This document shows, in pieces, positions 8,636 through 17,164 of a DNA stretch of 64,000 nucleotides; positions within the stretch are counted from its first letter, which is position 1, and each line of letters begins with the position of its first letter. This DNA is from UBA4971 sp029551185 (GTDB taxonomy: Bacteria > Bacillota > SHA-98 > UBA4971), in assembly GCA_035593725.1 (NCBI GenBank), contig DAOSZN010000004.1, positions 50,438-114,437 of the forward strand, given 5' to 3'. The position numbers and the translations under genes were made by a program. Below the pieces are notes generated by a model. That model did not search any database, was not told the origin of the DNA, and saw nothing but the letters and a program-made list of their open reading frames with translations.

Positions 8636-10645
8636 TCACACAATATCGTGCCGTTTCCGCAACACTCGCGTTGAATTCAAGATAGCAAGCAACGCGACGC
8701 CGACATCTGCAAACACCGCCTCCCACATAGTCACTGTCCCCAGTATGCCGGTGATTATGAAAACGCCCTTCACTATCAGGGCAATGGCTATGTTTTGGAG
8801 CACAATCCTTCTTGTGTGATAGGCTATTCGGACTGCGGTTCCAAGCTTATAAGGTTGATCGTCCATTATTACCACATCAGCCGCTTCCACTGCCGCATCG
8901 CTTCCCAAGGCGCCCATGGCGACTCCTACATCGGCTCTCATAATCACAGGCGCGTCGTTTATCCCGTCGCCTACAAAGGCAAGCCGGTTTCTGCCTCGTT
9001 TTGGAAGCGCTCGGGAAAGCTCCTCTACCTTTTGGACTTTGTCCTCAGGCAAGAGGTTGGCAAAGACAACATCCATCCCTGTCTGATTTGCCACATCCTC
9101 TGCCACTGACTTATCATCACCTGTGAGCATAACTGCGGTCTCAACTCCGAGGGCTTTCAGTTCTTCCACTGCTTTTCTTGCATCCGGTTTTATCTCATCT
9201 GAGATTATGATATGGCCTGCAAAGACCCTGTCTACTGCCACATACACGACAGTGCCTTCCAGATTGCAGGAATCGTGAGGGATGTTCTCTAAATGCATCA
9301 TCCTATCGTTTCCTACGACAATCTCGTTCCCGTCGATTATGACTTTGATGCCATGCCCCGGAATTTCACGGTAACTTTGAATCTCACCGGGTGAAGGGTT
9401 TTCCCCGTATGCTTCTATAATTGACCTGGCAATAGGGTGATTTGAATTGTATTCAGCCAATGCTGAAAGTCTCAGAACATCATCGTTTGTAAAGTCCCCA
9501 CGTGCCAAGACTTCAGTGACCTTGAAGACGCCTCGTGTCAGTGTTCCTGTTTTGTCCATTACGACTGTATGGAGAGAGGTTAACGCGTCAAGGAAATTAG
9601 CGCCTTTTATGAGAATCCCGTGGCGGGACGCGGAGCCGATGCCTCCGAAGTACCCCAGGGGTATGGATATTACAAGCGCGCAGGGACATGATATGACAAG
9701 TAAGACCAGAGCGCGGTAAATCCATTCAGAGAAACCGGCGCCGGGAATTACAATGGGCGGAACAAATCCTACGCCGATAGCTGCGAACGTGACAAAGGGG
9801 GTATAATACCGGGAAAATGTCGTGATAAGCCGCTCAGTAGGCGCTTTGCGAGCTGATGCTTCTTCCACAAGGCGCATGATTCTGGCTATTGAGGACTCGC
9901 CGGATTCCTTCTCAACACGTATTTCAATGATTCCATCGTGGTTTACCATCCCGGCAAGGACTGTACTGCCCGGGGATATCCTTTGCGGCACGGATTCTCC
10001 TGTAAGCGCTGATGTATCTACGAAAGATGAACCGTCTATGACCTTACCGTCCAAGGGGATCCTCTCCCCCGGCTTTGCAATGATTATGTCGTCAACATTG
10101 ACATCGTCAGGATGGACGACTTGTACACCTCGGTCAGTCTTCAGGTTTGCCGTATCCGGGCGGATATCCACAAGGCTTGCAATGGCTTTCCTGGATTTAC
10201 TGACAGCCATGTCCTGAAGGTATTCGCCGACAGTAAAGAACAGCATCACGCTGACAGCTTCAGGCAATTGATGAATGGCAAGCGCACCAAGGGTCGCCAC
10301 GGTCATAAGAAAGAATTCATCGAAGACTTCGCCGTGAAATATGTTAGTTGCGGCTGCAAGGAGCACCCTACCACCGACAAGTAGGTAGGCGGTGATGAAA
10401 ATAACGTATTCCGTGAATGCGTAAGGGGTCCCATGAAGCTTCGGTTCAAGGAATATGCCAATCAGAAGCAGGATTCCCGATATGACTATTGATGTTAAGC
10501 TTATATCAGGATGTCCATGACCATGGCGGTCGGCATCGGGTTGATGCGATCCATTGTAATGCTCAAGGTGTACTACGTGGCCATGCGTATGATACGCTCT
10601 ATCATCCTCGGTCAACATTTCCATGTTCCTTCTTTCATATGTCAT
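8636..10645 (-). CDS. Zinc/cadmium/lead-exporting P1B-type ATPase
   Basis: This membrane pump would use ATP to export soft divalent metals. It lacks the usual CXXC metal-binding domain; instead the first 50 residues are histidine-rich (YHTHGHVVHLEHYNG and DRHGHGHPD). Core motifs are complete: TGES in the actuator domain, SCPCALV in the transport helix, DKTGTLT phosphorylation site, GDGINDAP hinge, and FADVGVALLAILNS in the last helix region, whose Asp is typical of the ZntA/CadA group. The ATG overlaps the stop of the ArsR gene in an ATGA arrangement, so translation is probably coupled. Regulation by the adjacent ArsR protein is likely. Copper cannot be excluded from sequence alone. Confidence 0.9.
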   Translation of the reverse strand: MTYERRNMEMLTEDDRAYHTHGHVVHLEHYNGSHQPDADRHGHGHPDISLTSIVISGILLLIGIFLEPKLHGTPYAFTEYVIFITAYLLVGGRVLLAAATNIFHGEVFDEFFLMTVATLGALAIHQLPEAVSVMLFFTVGEYLQDMAVSKSRKAIASLVDIRPDTANLKTDRGVQVVHPDDVNVDDIIIAKPGERIPLDGKVIDGSSFVDTSALTGESVPQRISPGSTVLAGMVNHDGIIEIRVEKESGESSIARIMRLVEEASARKAPTERLITTFSRYYTPFVTFAAIGVGFVPPIVIPGAGFSEWIYRALVLLVISCPCALVISIPLGYFGGIGSASRHGILIKGANFLDALTSLHTVVMDKTGTLTRGVFKVTEVLARGDFTNDDVLRLSALAEYNSNHPIARSIIEAYGENPSPGEIQSYREIPGHGIKVIIDGNEIVVGNDRMMHLENIPHDSCNLEGTVVYVAVDRVFAGHIIISDEIKPDARKAVEELKALGVETAVMLTGDDKSVAEDVANQTGMDVVFANLLPEDKVQKVEELSRALPKRGRNRLAFVGDGINDAPVIMRADVGVAMGALGSDAAVEAADVVIMDDQPYKLGTAVRIAYHTRRIVLQNIAIALIVKGVFIITGILGTVTMWEAVFADVGVALLAILNSTRVLRKRHDIV

Positions 10646-11025
10646 GATTTACCGGATTTGCCTGTTTCCTCCGAGTAATGCTCTTTTGCCTGGCGAATCA
10701 AGGTAATGATGTGATGATCGTCAAGTGAATAATATACGCTCTTCCCGTCTCTACGGCACTTGACAAGTCTCATTGCACGAAGCAGTCTTAGGTGGTGAGA
10801 CACTGCAGGAACGCTTATGCCAAGGACTTCCGCCAGATCGCAAACACACAACTCTCTTAGGGACAGGAGGTAGATTAACTTCGTGCGGGTTTCATCCCCG
10901 AGCACGCGGAATATTTGAGATAAGCCCTCCACTTCAATGAGCCTGTCCCTGAGCTGTTTAACTGTATCGGCGGATGACGGTTCAAAGTTTTCACATACGT
11001 CATCATCAAATTCGCTTGTATTCAT
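10642..11025 (-). CDS. ArsR/SmtB-family metal-responsive repressor
   Basis: A winged-helix repressor of 127 residues. The DNA-binding helix is AEVLGISVPAVSHHLRLL. Metal-site candidates are visible: ELCVCDLAE matches the cysteine pair of the CadC alpha-3 site and DDHHIITLIRQAKEHY matches the SmtB/CadC alpha-5 site; an extra cysteine (DDVCENFE) lies in the N-terminal arm as in CadC. This supports Cd/Pb/Zn sensing. ATG at 11025 has AGGAG 10 bases upstream; an alternative ATG at 11061 adds 12 residues. First gene of an operon with the metal ATPase. Confidence 0.88.
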   Translation of the reverse strand: MNTSEFDDDVCENFEPSSADTVKQLRDRLIEVEGLSQIFRVLGDETRTKLIYLLSLRELCVCDLAEVLGISVPAVSHHLRLLRAMRLVKCRRDGKSVYYSLDDHHIITLIRQAKEHYSEETGKSGKS

Positions 11026-11059
11026 ATGCTTCTTGCTCCTTTCGGATAAATACTTTATC

Positions 11060-11108
11060 ATATAAGCAACTGTTTAAATATCATAATATACCGGACACTG
11101 TGTGTAAA
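11060..11108 (-). promoter_or_regulatory. Promoter and possible operator of the arsR-ATPase operon
   Basis: On the minus strand TTTACA (11108-11103) and TATGAT (11085-11080) are 17 bases apart. An imperfect dyad ATATAAGCAACTGTTTAAAT (11060-11081, ending in AT) covers the start-site region and is a plausible ArsR operator, though the match to known 12-2-12 sites is weak. Confidence 0.5.
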
Positions 11109-11421
11109 GTAATATTGGTAGGCAAAAAAGCTTAATCCGGTGAAATAGGAAAGAGGACAGGCGGGAGACCCCGTGTTGCGCTCAACCTTTTTGCCCTTTT
11201 GGACTGCTTGCCGCAGGGTCATATTGAATGTATAATCTAAAATGGTGTTTGCGCCTTAGTATTTCCGCGCAGTTATGCCACATGTTAATGGCACGTTGTC
11301 AATAATCATGTCTTGTGCCTGTCGCGCCTGTCCGGTTGAGCCTGGCTCGGTGTAAGTTTCAGAATAATAACCGGCTCAGTCTTGTGGGACTCAAATACAG
11401 AAAGTTAACGGTGATACATAG
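11109..11421 (+). other. Intergenic region with promoter and long leader of the MATE gene
   Basis: No gene is seen here. TTGCCG (11208-11213), 17 bases, TATAAT (11231-11236) makes a convincing promoter. Transcription from it would give an untranslated leader of about 180 bases before the MATE start. The leader contains a TGAGCC/GGCTCA complementarity near 11338-11376. I recognise no riboswitch class in it. Confidence 0.5.
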
Positions 11422-12798
11422 ATGACATATCAGGATCAAACAGAGACTCGTGAGAGACTTTTGCGTCCGGATTCGACCCCCGCTCTACGTAAGCGGGTCC
11501 TTGAACTTGCCGGGCCGTCTCTTGTGGAAATGGCTTTGGTTACGTTTGTGAACATGGCAGATATGATAATGGTCGGGAGACTGGGGCCTGCAGCTATCGC
11601 AGCAGTAGGACTCACAAACCAGCCGGTGTTTTTTGCCATGGCTGCCTTTATAGCTCTTAACGTAGGCACGACTGCAGTCATTGCCCGCGCCATCGGAGCA
11701 GGCGATGATGATGTGGCAAGTGACGCTATGCGTCAGAGCCTCATACTGGTCGTAATAATGGGCCTTGCTGTAAGCGTTTTAGGTTTTGTCTTTGCAGGAC
11801 ATGTTTTAGAGTTCATGGGCGCTGAACCCGATGTGCTCCCAATGGGAGTCAGTTATATGAAGATTATCGCGTCAGGCGGTGTGTTCATGGTGGTTTCCAT
11901 GAGTCTCACAGCCGCGCTGCGGGGAGCAGGGGATACGAAATCGCCCATGAAGGCCAATATGGTGGCTAATGTTAGTAATGTTATCGGCAACTACCTGTTG
12001 ATTTACGGAAAATTCGGCTTCCCGAAGCTGGGTGTGGCCGGAGCTGCTTTAGCTACTACAATTGCAAGGAGTATCGCTTTCTTCCTTCTCCTTAAGGTGG
12101 TCATTTCAGGAAATTCTCATTTACACTTAAGAGGCCCTTTCAGACTGAATCGCGAGCTTCTTGAAAGGATCATTCGTGTAGGTATGCCGTCTGCCGTTGA
12201 GCAGATAGTGTTGCGTGGAGGTCAATTAGTCTATGTAAAGATAGTAGCCGGCTTTGGAACCACGGTCATCGCAGCTCATCAAATCGGAATGAACATCATG
12301 AATCTTTCATTTATGCCTGGAACTGCATTTGCTATAGCTGCCACAACCCTGGTCGGCCAGGGTCTGGGCGCAGGCATGCCTGATCTGGCAGAGGATTGGG
12401 CCAGGGAAACCAGGCGAATGGGCACCGTTGTCTCGTGTTGCATGGCTTTATTGTTTATCCTGTTTGGCAAGTATATTGCCATGTTGTACACGAATGACCC
12501 TGAGGTTATCGCGAGAACTGCGGTTGTCTTGAGAATTCTCGGCCTTGTTCAGCCTGCTCAATCCACCCAGTTTATTCTTGCAGGGGGCTTAAGGGGAGCA
12601 GGGGACACCAAATGGCCACTGTATTCTACTGCCATAGGCGTATGGGTATTCCGGGTGGCAGTAGGATACCTGCTTGCAGTGGTCATGGGAATGGAGCTTG
12701 TTGGCGCTTGGATGGGGATGGCAGTCGACCAGTTGGCCAGATCAACGATTATAGCCTTCCGATTTAGAAGCGGTAAGTGGAAGATGGCAAAAGTCTAG
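11422..12798 (+). CDS. MATE-family multidrug/Na+ (H+) antiporter
   Basis: 458 residues with about twelve membrane helices arranged as two similar halves, as expected for MATE exporters. The family-typical segment RGAGDTKSPM occurs near residue 170 and recurs in the second half as LRGAGDTKWP near 393, showing the internal duplication. It would export cationic drugs or metabolites in exchange for Na+ or H+. The gene stands alone between the minus-strand ArsR operon and the mgtE leader. Substrate cannot be told from the sequence. Confidence 0.9.
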   Translation: MTYQDQTETRERLLRPDSTPALRKRVLELAGPSLVEMALVTFVNMADMIMVGRLGPAAIAAVGLTNQPVFFAMAAFIALNVGTTAVIARAIGAGDDDVASDAMRQSLILVVIMGLAVSVLGFVFAGHVLEFMGAEPDVLPMGVSYMKIIASGGVFMVVSMSLTAALRGAGDTKSPMKANMVANVSNVIGNYLLIYGKFGFPKLGVAGAALATTIARSIAFFLLLKVVISGNSHLHLRGPFRLNRELLERIIRVGMPSAVEQIVLRGGQLVYVKIVAGFGTTVIAAHQIGMNIMNLSFMPGTAFAIAATTLVGQGLGAGMPDLAEDWARETRRMGTVVSCCMALLFILFGKYIAMLYTNDPEVIARTAVVLRILGLVQPAQSTQFILAGGLRGAGDTKWPLYSTAIGVWVFRVAVGYLLAVVMGMELVGAWMGMAVDQLARSTIIAFRFRSGKWKMAKV

Positions 12799-12844
12799 CG
12801 CAGAAATTCTGTAATGTATAGAACGTGCAAATATGTCCCAGGCC

Positions 12845-12873
12845 TTGACAAATACAAACTTGGAGCATATTCT
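12845..12873 (+). promoter_or_regulatory. Strong promoter of the mgtE leader
   Basis: TTGACA (12845-12850), spacer of 17 bases, TATTCT (12868-12873). It lies about 360 bases upstream of the mgtE start codon. Confidence 0.65.
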
Positions 12874-12879
12874 AAAATA

Positions 12880-13232
12880 TGGAGGGAAGTCTCTGGTGTT
12901 ACCTAATCGACTTCTTAATAATTCGAAAACTCCGCGAAGGGAGATGATGAGGTTGGATGCCGACCCCGGAGGTAGTAGGGTCAGGTTTATAATCGATGTG
13001 TTCTTACATGGCATGCAACACCCGTCACTTGTGTCTCCCGGAGAGGGGCTCTCCTGATTCCATTTGAGTCTTATGCCCCTGCCCGGTCTTTTGACGGGCA
13101 GGGGTATTCTTTTGTTAAGCAGGCGTACCCTTAACTCCAGGGAGACATGATTCAGGCTTATGCGTGTCAAGAACGTAAACTGCGCTCCGAAAGATGAACC
13201 AATGTCTTGCATGGAGGAAAGGAGGGACGTCC
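12880..13232 (+). promoter_or_regulatory. Structured 5' leader of mgtE, candidate cis-regulatory RNA
   Basis: Between the promoter and the mgtE start lies a long untranslated leader with a series of hairpins: CTCC-GGGAG, GACCC-GGGTC, GTGTT-AACAC and GGAGAG-GGG-CTCTCC, ending in a strong intrinsic terminator at about 13074-13110. MgtE genes are often controlled by a Mg2+-sensing M-box, but I could not find the conserved M-box sequence blocks here. The promoter-hairpins-terminator-gene layout is typical of transcriptional attenuation. Confidence 0.5.
13074..13110 (+). terminator. Intrinsic terminator in the mgtE leader
   Basis: CCCCTGCCC and GGGCAGGGG form a 9-base-pair stem around an 11-base loop, followed by a T-rich run (TATTCTTTTGTT). 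It lies about 120 bases before mgtE and no second promoter is obvious after it, so it probably acts as a conditional attenuator. Confidence 0.75.
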
Positions 13233-14579
13233 GTGTCTAACGAACTTACAACAAACGTTCAAGATCTTATGCTTCAAAGAGATTATCTGGGAATCAAAAG
13301 AATCCTGGAAAAGAGTCACCCTTCCGATATCGCCAAAGTGTTGGCGGATTTGCTTCCTGACGCTGCAGGGTTCGTATTTAGGCTTCTCCCTAAAGATCTG
13401 GCAATCGATGTTTTCGACTTCATGGACGTAGACGGCAAGCAAATGCTGCTTCACTCGCTCAGCAGTGATATGGTAGCAACCATCCTTAATGAAATGAGTC
13501 AGGATGACAGAACGGAGCTGTTTGAAGAGCTGCCTGCGAAGGTCGTAAAGAAATACTTGTCTTTATTGTCTGAGAAAGAGCGTCAGGTAGCCAATATGCT
13601 TTTAGGCTATCCGGAAGACTCTGCCGGAAGGCTTATGACTACTGCGTTTGTGGATCTCAAGGAGCATCAGACTGTTGATGAGGCCCTGGCTCATGTTCGG
13701 GCTACCGCTCCTGATAAGGAAACCATCTATCATCTGTATGTAATATCAAAAGACAGAAAGCTCTTAGGGGGGCTCTCTCTACGAGAGCTGATTCTTGCGC
13801 CGGGATCGAAACTGATACGCGACATAATGAATCCTGAGATAAAAAAGGTCTCCACAGACACCGATCAGGAGGATGTAGCCAGGATATTTGAAGACTACGA
13901 CCTTATCGTCCTTCCGGTAGTTGACAGTGAGGGGCGTCTGGTAGGTATTATCACTCATGATGACGTCTTAGACATTGTTCGGGAAGAGGACACAGAGGAC
14001 ATTCACTTAATGGGAGGTCTGGGCGCGCCTGAGGAGACCTATTTCAGCTTGAGTATAGCGGAGGATGTAAAAAGACGCGGAGGATGGCTTGCATTATTGA
14101 TTCTCTTGGAGAGTTTTTCCGGCAATATCCTGAAGACATACTCAGCCTCGTTAGAAGCGGCCATAGCTCTCTCGTTTTTTATTCCTATGCTTATTGACAC
14201 AGGGGGCAACGCAGGTACGCAGTCATCCACTCTGATAACGCGTGGTCTTGCCACCGGGGAGATTGACAAAAACCATAGCAGAACCATACTCCTACGGGAA
14301 ATGATAACAGGTGTTATTTTAGGGGTAATTCTCGGAGCATTTGCTTATGTCAGAGCATATTTCATGCAAGGGGATCCGATGATTGGCTTTGTAGTTGGTA
14401 TTTCCTTATTCGTAGTGCTTCTCGTTTCTAATCTGGTCGGAGCTCTGTTGCCTCTTCTTGCTATGAAACTTAAGTGTGACCCTGCGGTAATGGCCGGTCC
14501 TTTTCTTACAACTATTGTAGACGTAGTCGGCCTTATGGTGTATTTTGAAGTTGCCAGGGTAATAATGGGTTTAGGGTGA
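13233..14579 (+). CDS. mgtE: MgtE-type magnesium channel/transporter
   Basis: The order of domains is that of MgtE: an N-terminal helical MgtE_N domain (about residues 20-125), a pair of CBS domains (about 130-255), a connecting helix, and five membrane helices in the C-terminal 170 residues. The pore signature DTGGNAGTQSSTLITR is present, and the last helix carries a conserved aspartate in TTIVDVVGLMVYF. The channel admits Mg2+ and closes when cytoplasmic Mg2+ binds the N and CBS domains. The GTG at 13233 has AAGGAGGG upstream; the longer form from 13194 lacks a ribosome site. Confidence 0.93.
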   Translation: MSNELTTNVQDLMLQRDYLGIKRILEKSHPSDIAKVLADLLPDAAGFVFRLLPKDLAIDVFDFMDVDGKQMLLHSLSSDMVATILNEMSQDDRTELFEELPAKVVKKYLSLLSEKERQVANMLLGYPEDSAGRLMTTAFVDLKEHQTVDEALAHVRATAPDKETIYHLYVISKDRKLLGGLSLRELILAPGSKLIRDIMNPEIKKVSTDTDQEDVARIFEDYDLIVLPVVDSEGRLVGIITHDDVLDIVREEDTEDIHLMGGLGAPEETYFSLSIAEDVKRRGGWLALLILLESFSGNILKTYSASLEAAIALSFFIPMLIDTGGNAGTQSSTLITRGLATGEIDKNHSRTILLREMITGVILGVILGAFAYVRAYFMQGDPMIGFVVGISLFVVLLVSNLVGALLPLLAMKLKCDPAVMAGPFLTTIVDVVGLMVYFEVARVIMGLG

Positions 14580-14606
14580 AATGAGAAAGATTTCTTTAGG
14601 GAATAG

Positions 14607-14650
14607 GGCTCCTTACATGCACATAACATGTGGTAAGGAGCCTTCTTGTG
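14607..14650 (+). terminator. Intrinsic terminator after mgtE
   Basis: GGCTCCTTAC (14607-14616) pairs with GTAAGGAGCC (14633-14642), a 10-base-pair stem followed by TTCTTGT. It separates mgtE from the deacetylase gene. Confidence 0.75.
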
Positions 14651-14687
14651 GTCTTGAGGCTGTAAAGAACTGAGATGGGGTGGCGGA

Positions 14688-15692
14688 GTGTTAATAGTCA
14701 CCAGGCGCCGGCTTCTGCTGGCATTGGCGTTTGTGGTATGTGTTGCAGTGGGAATGGGGTTTGTCTTAGGCCGAAGCATTGAACAAGGGAGGAATCAGCC
14801 TTTGGCCCGGGAATCTGAAGAGGCGGAGGAGAAATCCGTCTCCCACGTTCCTGCTGCCGGCAAGACAGTGACAGATGAACCTGCTGAAGGAGAACGCTCA
14901 GCCGATGACATTGACAGAAAGGGTGTTGCCACCGGTGACTCCCCCCGTGATCAGGCAGTGACGGATTTGACTTCAGCGGATAAAGCCGTTGCTGATAAGG
15001 AGGTCCCGGATGAATCTCTTATTGATGAGCCGGTCACTGAAATGATTGCCATAGTGCCTAAAGTCAAGATGCCCATATTCTACGTGGAAACTAAAGAACC
15101 TGTAGTTGCTCTGACTTTTGACATAAGTTGGGGAGAGCAGCAAGTCTTAGGAGTCTTGGAGATTCTTCGTGAAAAGAATGTGAAGTCCACGTTTTTTCTT
15201 TCAGGCCCTTGGGCAAAACGCTACCCACATCTGGTGCAAGAAATAGCAAAGTCCGGCCACGATATCGGGAGCCACGGAGACGCCCATGTGGATTTGAGCC
15301 ATTACTCCAGGGATGACGTGGCGAAAAACATCAGCACCGCCCATGAAGACATTCTCGCTTCTGCAGGGAGGGTTTCGCCCTATTTTCGTCCTCCGAACGG
15401 CGACTATGATGATGTGGTAGTGGATACCGCCAGGTCTTTAGGGTATGAGACAGTGATATGGGCTGTTGATTCGTTGGATTGGAAGAATCCGGGAGTGGAT
15501 TTTATGGTCGATCGCGTTCTCGGGCGCGTGTTTCCCGGGGCTATTGTCCTCATGCATGCCAGCGATTCAAGCAAGCAGATTAAAGAGGCTCTTCCGATTA
15601 TAATAGATGGCTTACGTGAGAAGGGTTTCAGGTTGGTTCCTCTGTCTGAACTTACAAGGCTTGGAACTCCTGCGCGCAAGGATCCCAGGTAA
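14688..15692 (+). CDS. Membrane-anchored polysaccharide deacetylase with acidic linker
   Basis: An N-terminal membrane segment (RRRLLLALAFVVCVAVGMGFVLG) is followed by a low-complexity linker of about 85 residues rich in D, E, A and V (short repeats such as TDEPAE, ADKAVADKEVPDE), then a NodB carbohydrate esterase 4 domain from about residue 135. Motif 1 is LTFDISWGEQQ, in which the usual DDG is replaced by DIS; motif 2 is HDIGSHGDAHVDLS and motif 3 FRPPNGDYDD. This motif 1 variant resembles YlxY/PdaB-like sporulation deacetylases. GTG start behind GGGGTGGCGG. Catalytic activity is likely but the first motif is atypical. Confidence 0.85.
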   Translation: MLIVTRRRLLLALAFVVCVAVGMGFVLGRSIEQGRNQPLARESEEAEEKSVSHVPAAGKTVTDEPAEGERSADDIDRKGVATGDSPRDQAVTDLTSADKAVADKEVPDESLIDEPVTEMIAIVPKVKMPIFYVETKEPVVALTFDISWGEQQVLGVLEILREKNVKSTFFLSGPWAKRYPHLVQEIAKSGHDIGSHGDAHVDLSHYSRDDVAKNISTAHEDILASAGRVSPYFRPPNGDYDDVVVDTARSLGYETVIWAVDSLDWKNPGVDFMVDRVLGRVFPGAIVLMHASDSSKQIKEALPIIIDGLREKGFRLVPLSELTRLGTPARKDPR

Positions 15693-15705
15693 ACAACAAG
15701 GAGGA

Positions 15706-16164
15706 TTAACAACCATTGATATTTGGCGCATATGGCTGAATATAACGGCAGAGGATGCCTATATGGCTTTTCGTGGCGCACTCTTCCGGGGATGTAATGA
15801 GTCTTTGCAACCTGAAGTCAAACCTCCTAAAACCTTTGGAGGTAACGATGTTTTCAATAGTGGCTTCCGCGATTTTTACCGGGTGTGTGCCGCCTATGAA
15901 CACTATTTCCGCTTTGGTTCCCGGCCTTATTTCACCTGTGTTTACGTGGACGAGGACTTCATAGGAGATTTCACTGGGCCTGTAGGCGAGATGGTACATG
16001 CTTCCCACGCCAAGGGTCCGTAGGTTGTCTACGGTCCATTGGATCTTGACCGCCATCTGTAATACTCTTTCTTCCTGCCCTTCGTGCTCCACTTCCTGTC
16101 CCTCGTATTCTATTGGAGGCGTCTGCCTGGCGTAGTAACTTGCGAATTGCTCTGCCTTCGACAT
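15706..16164 (-). CDS. Conserved-looking protein of unknown function
   Basis: 152 residues, soluble, no signal peptide. The first 40 residues are rich in Q and E (IEYEGQEVEHEGQEERVLQ); the rest alternates beta strands (SYEVLVHVNTGEIRPGTKAEIVFIG...) and ends with a basic stretch. I recognise no family. The start ATG at 16164 has AGAGAGGC about 9 bases upstream. It runs convergently into the deacetylase gene with 13 bases between stops. The protein reading is preferred to the overlapping plus-strand frame because of the ribosome site and normal composition. Confidence 0.6.
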   Translation of the reverse strand: MSKAEQFASYYARQTPPIEYEGQEVEHEGQEERVLQMAVKIQWTVDNLRTLGVGSMYHLAYRPSEISYEVLVHVNTGEIRPGTKAEIVFIGGTHPVKIAEATIENIVTSKGFRRFDFRLQRLITSPEECATKSHIGILCRYIQPYAPNINGC

Positions 16165-16450
16165 TTCGAAAAGCCTCTCTGGTAACACGATATGGAATTT
16201 CGTCTGTACTTGTGCGGATAGTTCGCGTGCACCGGGAAACAGCGCAAGCTTAGTGAGGTTACGTTATTCCGACGAGATGACGTGAATTGCTGCAAAGCCT
16301 CGTGAAACATAGCAATGCAATACGATAATATGCTATGATATTATGTAATCTTAAGCAAATCCAAGAGAGCTGAAGCGGGCGGTCGGCTCCATGGGAGTAT
16401 ATGACAGGCCTGCGAAAAGAAGGCTAAAGGTTGCGGGAGGTAGGAGAAAC

Positions 16451-17164
16451 ATGATAACGCTAAAGGATATTCAGGCAAATCCTACATTTCAGATTCTCAT
16501 TCGGCGAACTAATGAATACCTATCACAACTTGGCTATACTGAACATGGCTTACGCCATGTTACTTATGTATCGACAATGACAGCATACATCCTGGAAACG
16601 TTAGGTTATGATGAACGCACTGTCGAGCTGGGTTCGATAGCAGGATACTTACACGACATCGGCAACATGCATAATCGCAAGTACCACGGGCCTACCGGTG
16701 CTAATATCGTATATGTCGAACTCCGCAGACTAGGGATGCCTCTGGAAGAAATATGCGAAATAACTACAAGCATTGCCAATCATGAGGAAGAGATCGGTGT
16801 TCCGGTAAATCCTATATGTGCAGCCTTGGTCATCGCTGATAAGAGTGACGCGCATAGGACCCGCGTGGGCAGGAAGACATGTCGTGACATTCATGATAGG
16901 GTTAACCATGCGATAACTGATTCTTCTCTTGTGGTAAACAGTGATAATTCTACGATTACGCTAAAACTGGCTTTTGACACTACAGAATGCCAGATCATGG
17001 ATTACTTCGCCATTTATCTGACGAGAATGGAGATGTGCCAACAGGCTGCAACTCTGTTAGGGTGTACGTTCAGGCTTGTCATAAACGGCCTCGAGCTTAT
17101 CGGCGAGTCTTCCACTGTTACTACGCTTAGGCCTGCTGCAGGCGAAGGACTCGCCGGGCAGTAA
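16451..17164 (+). CDS. HD-domain phosphohydrolase
   Basis: An HD superfamily metal-dependent phosphohydrolase of 237 residues. The metal-binding histidine (EHGLRHV), the HD pair (YLHDIGN), a further histidine (IANHEEE) and the aspartate (IADKSDAHRTRV) are all present in the expected order. Family members hydrolyse nucleotides or cyclic nucleotides; the substrate here is unknown. ATG at 16451 follows GGGAGGTAGGAG; the frame is open upstream to 16391. Its last 108 bases overlap the 3' end of the convergent Gx transporter gene. Confidence 0.8.
   Translation: MITLKDIQANPTFQILIRRTNEYLSQLGYTEHGLRHVTYVSTMTAYILETLGYDERTVELGSIAGYLHDIGNMHNRKYHGPTGANIVYVELRRLGMPLEEICEITTSIANHEEEIGVPVNPICAALVIADKSDAHRTRVGRKTCRDIHDRVNHAITDSSLVVNSDNSTITLKLAFDTTECQIMDYFAIYLTRMEMCQQAATLLGCTFRLVINGLELIGESSTVTTLRPAAGEGLAGQ

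Noticed and set aside
11060..11081. Confident ArsR operator assignment
   Set aside because: The dyad is imperfect and only loosely like known 12-2-12 sites, so it is given only as possible.
12880..13110. Assignment of the mgtE leader to the M-box class
   Set aside because: The conserved M-box opening block and other sequence motifs could not be found by eye; the leader is reported as unclassified.
15607..16023. Plus-strand open frame overlapping the unknown protein gene
   Set aside because: It starts inside the deacetylase gene, lacks a ribosome site and has a cysteine- and phenylalanine-rich composition unlike a real protein.
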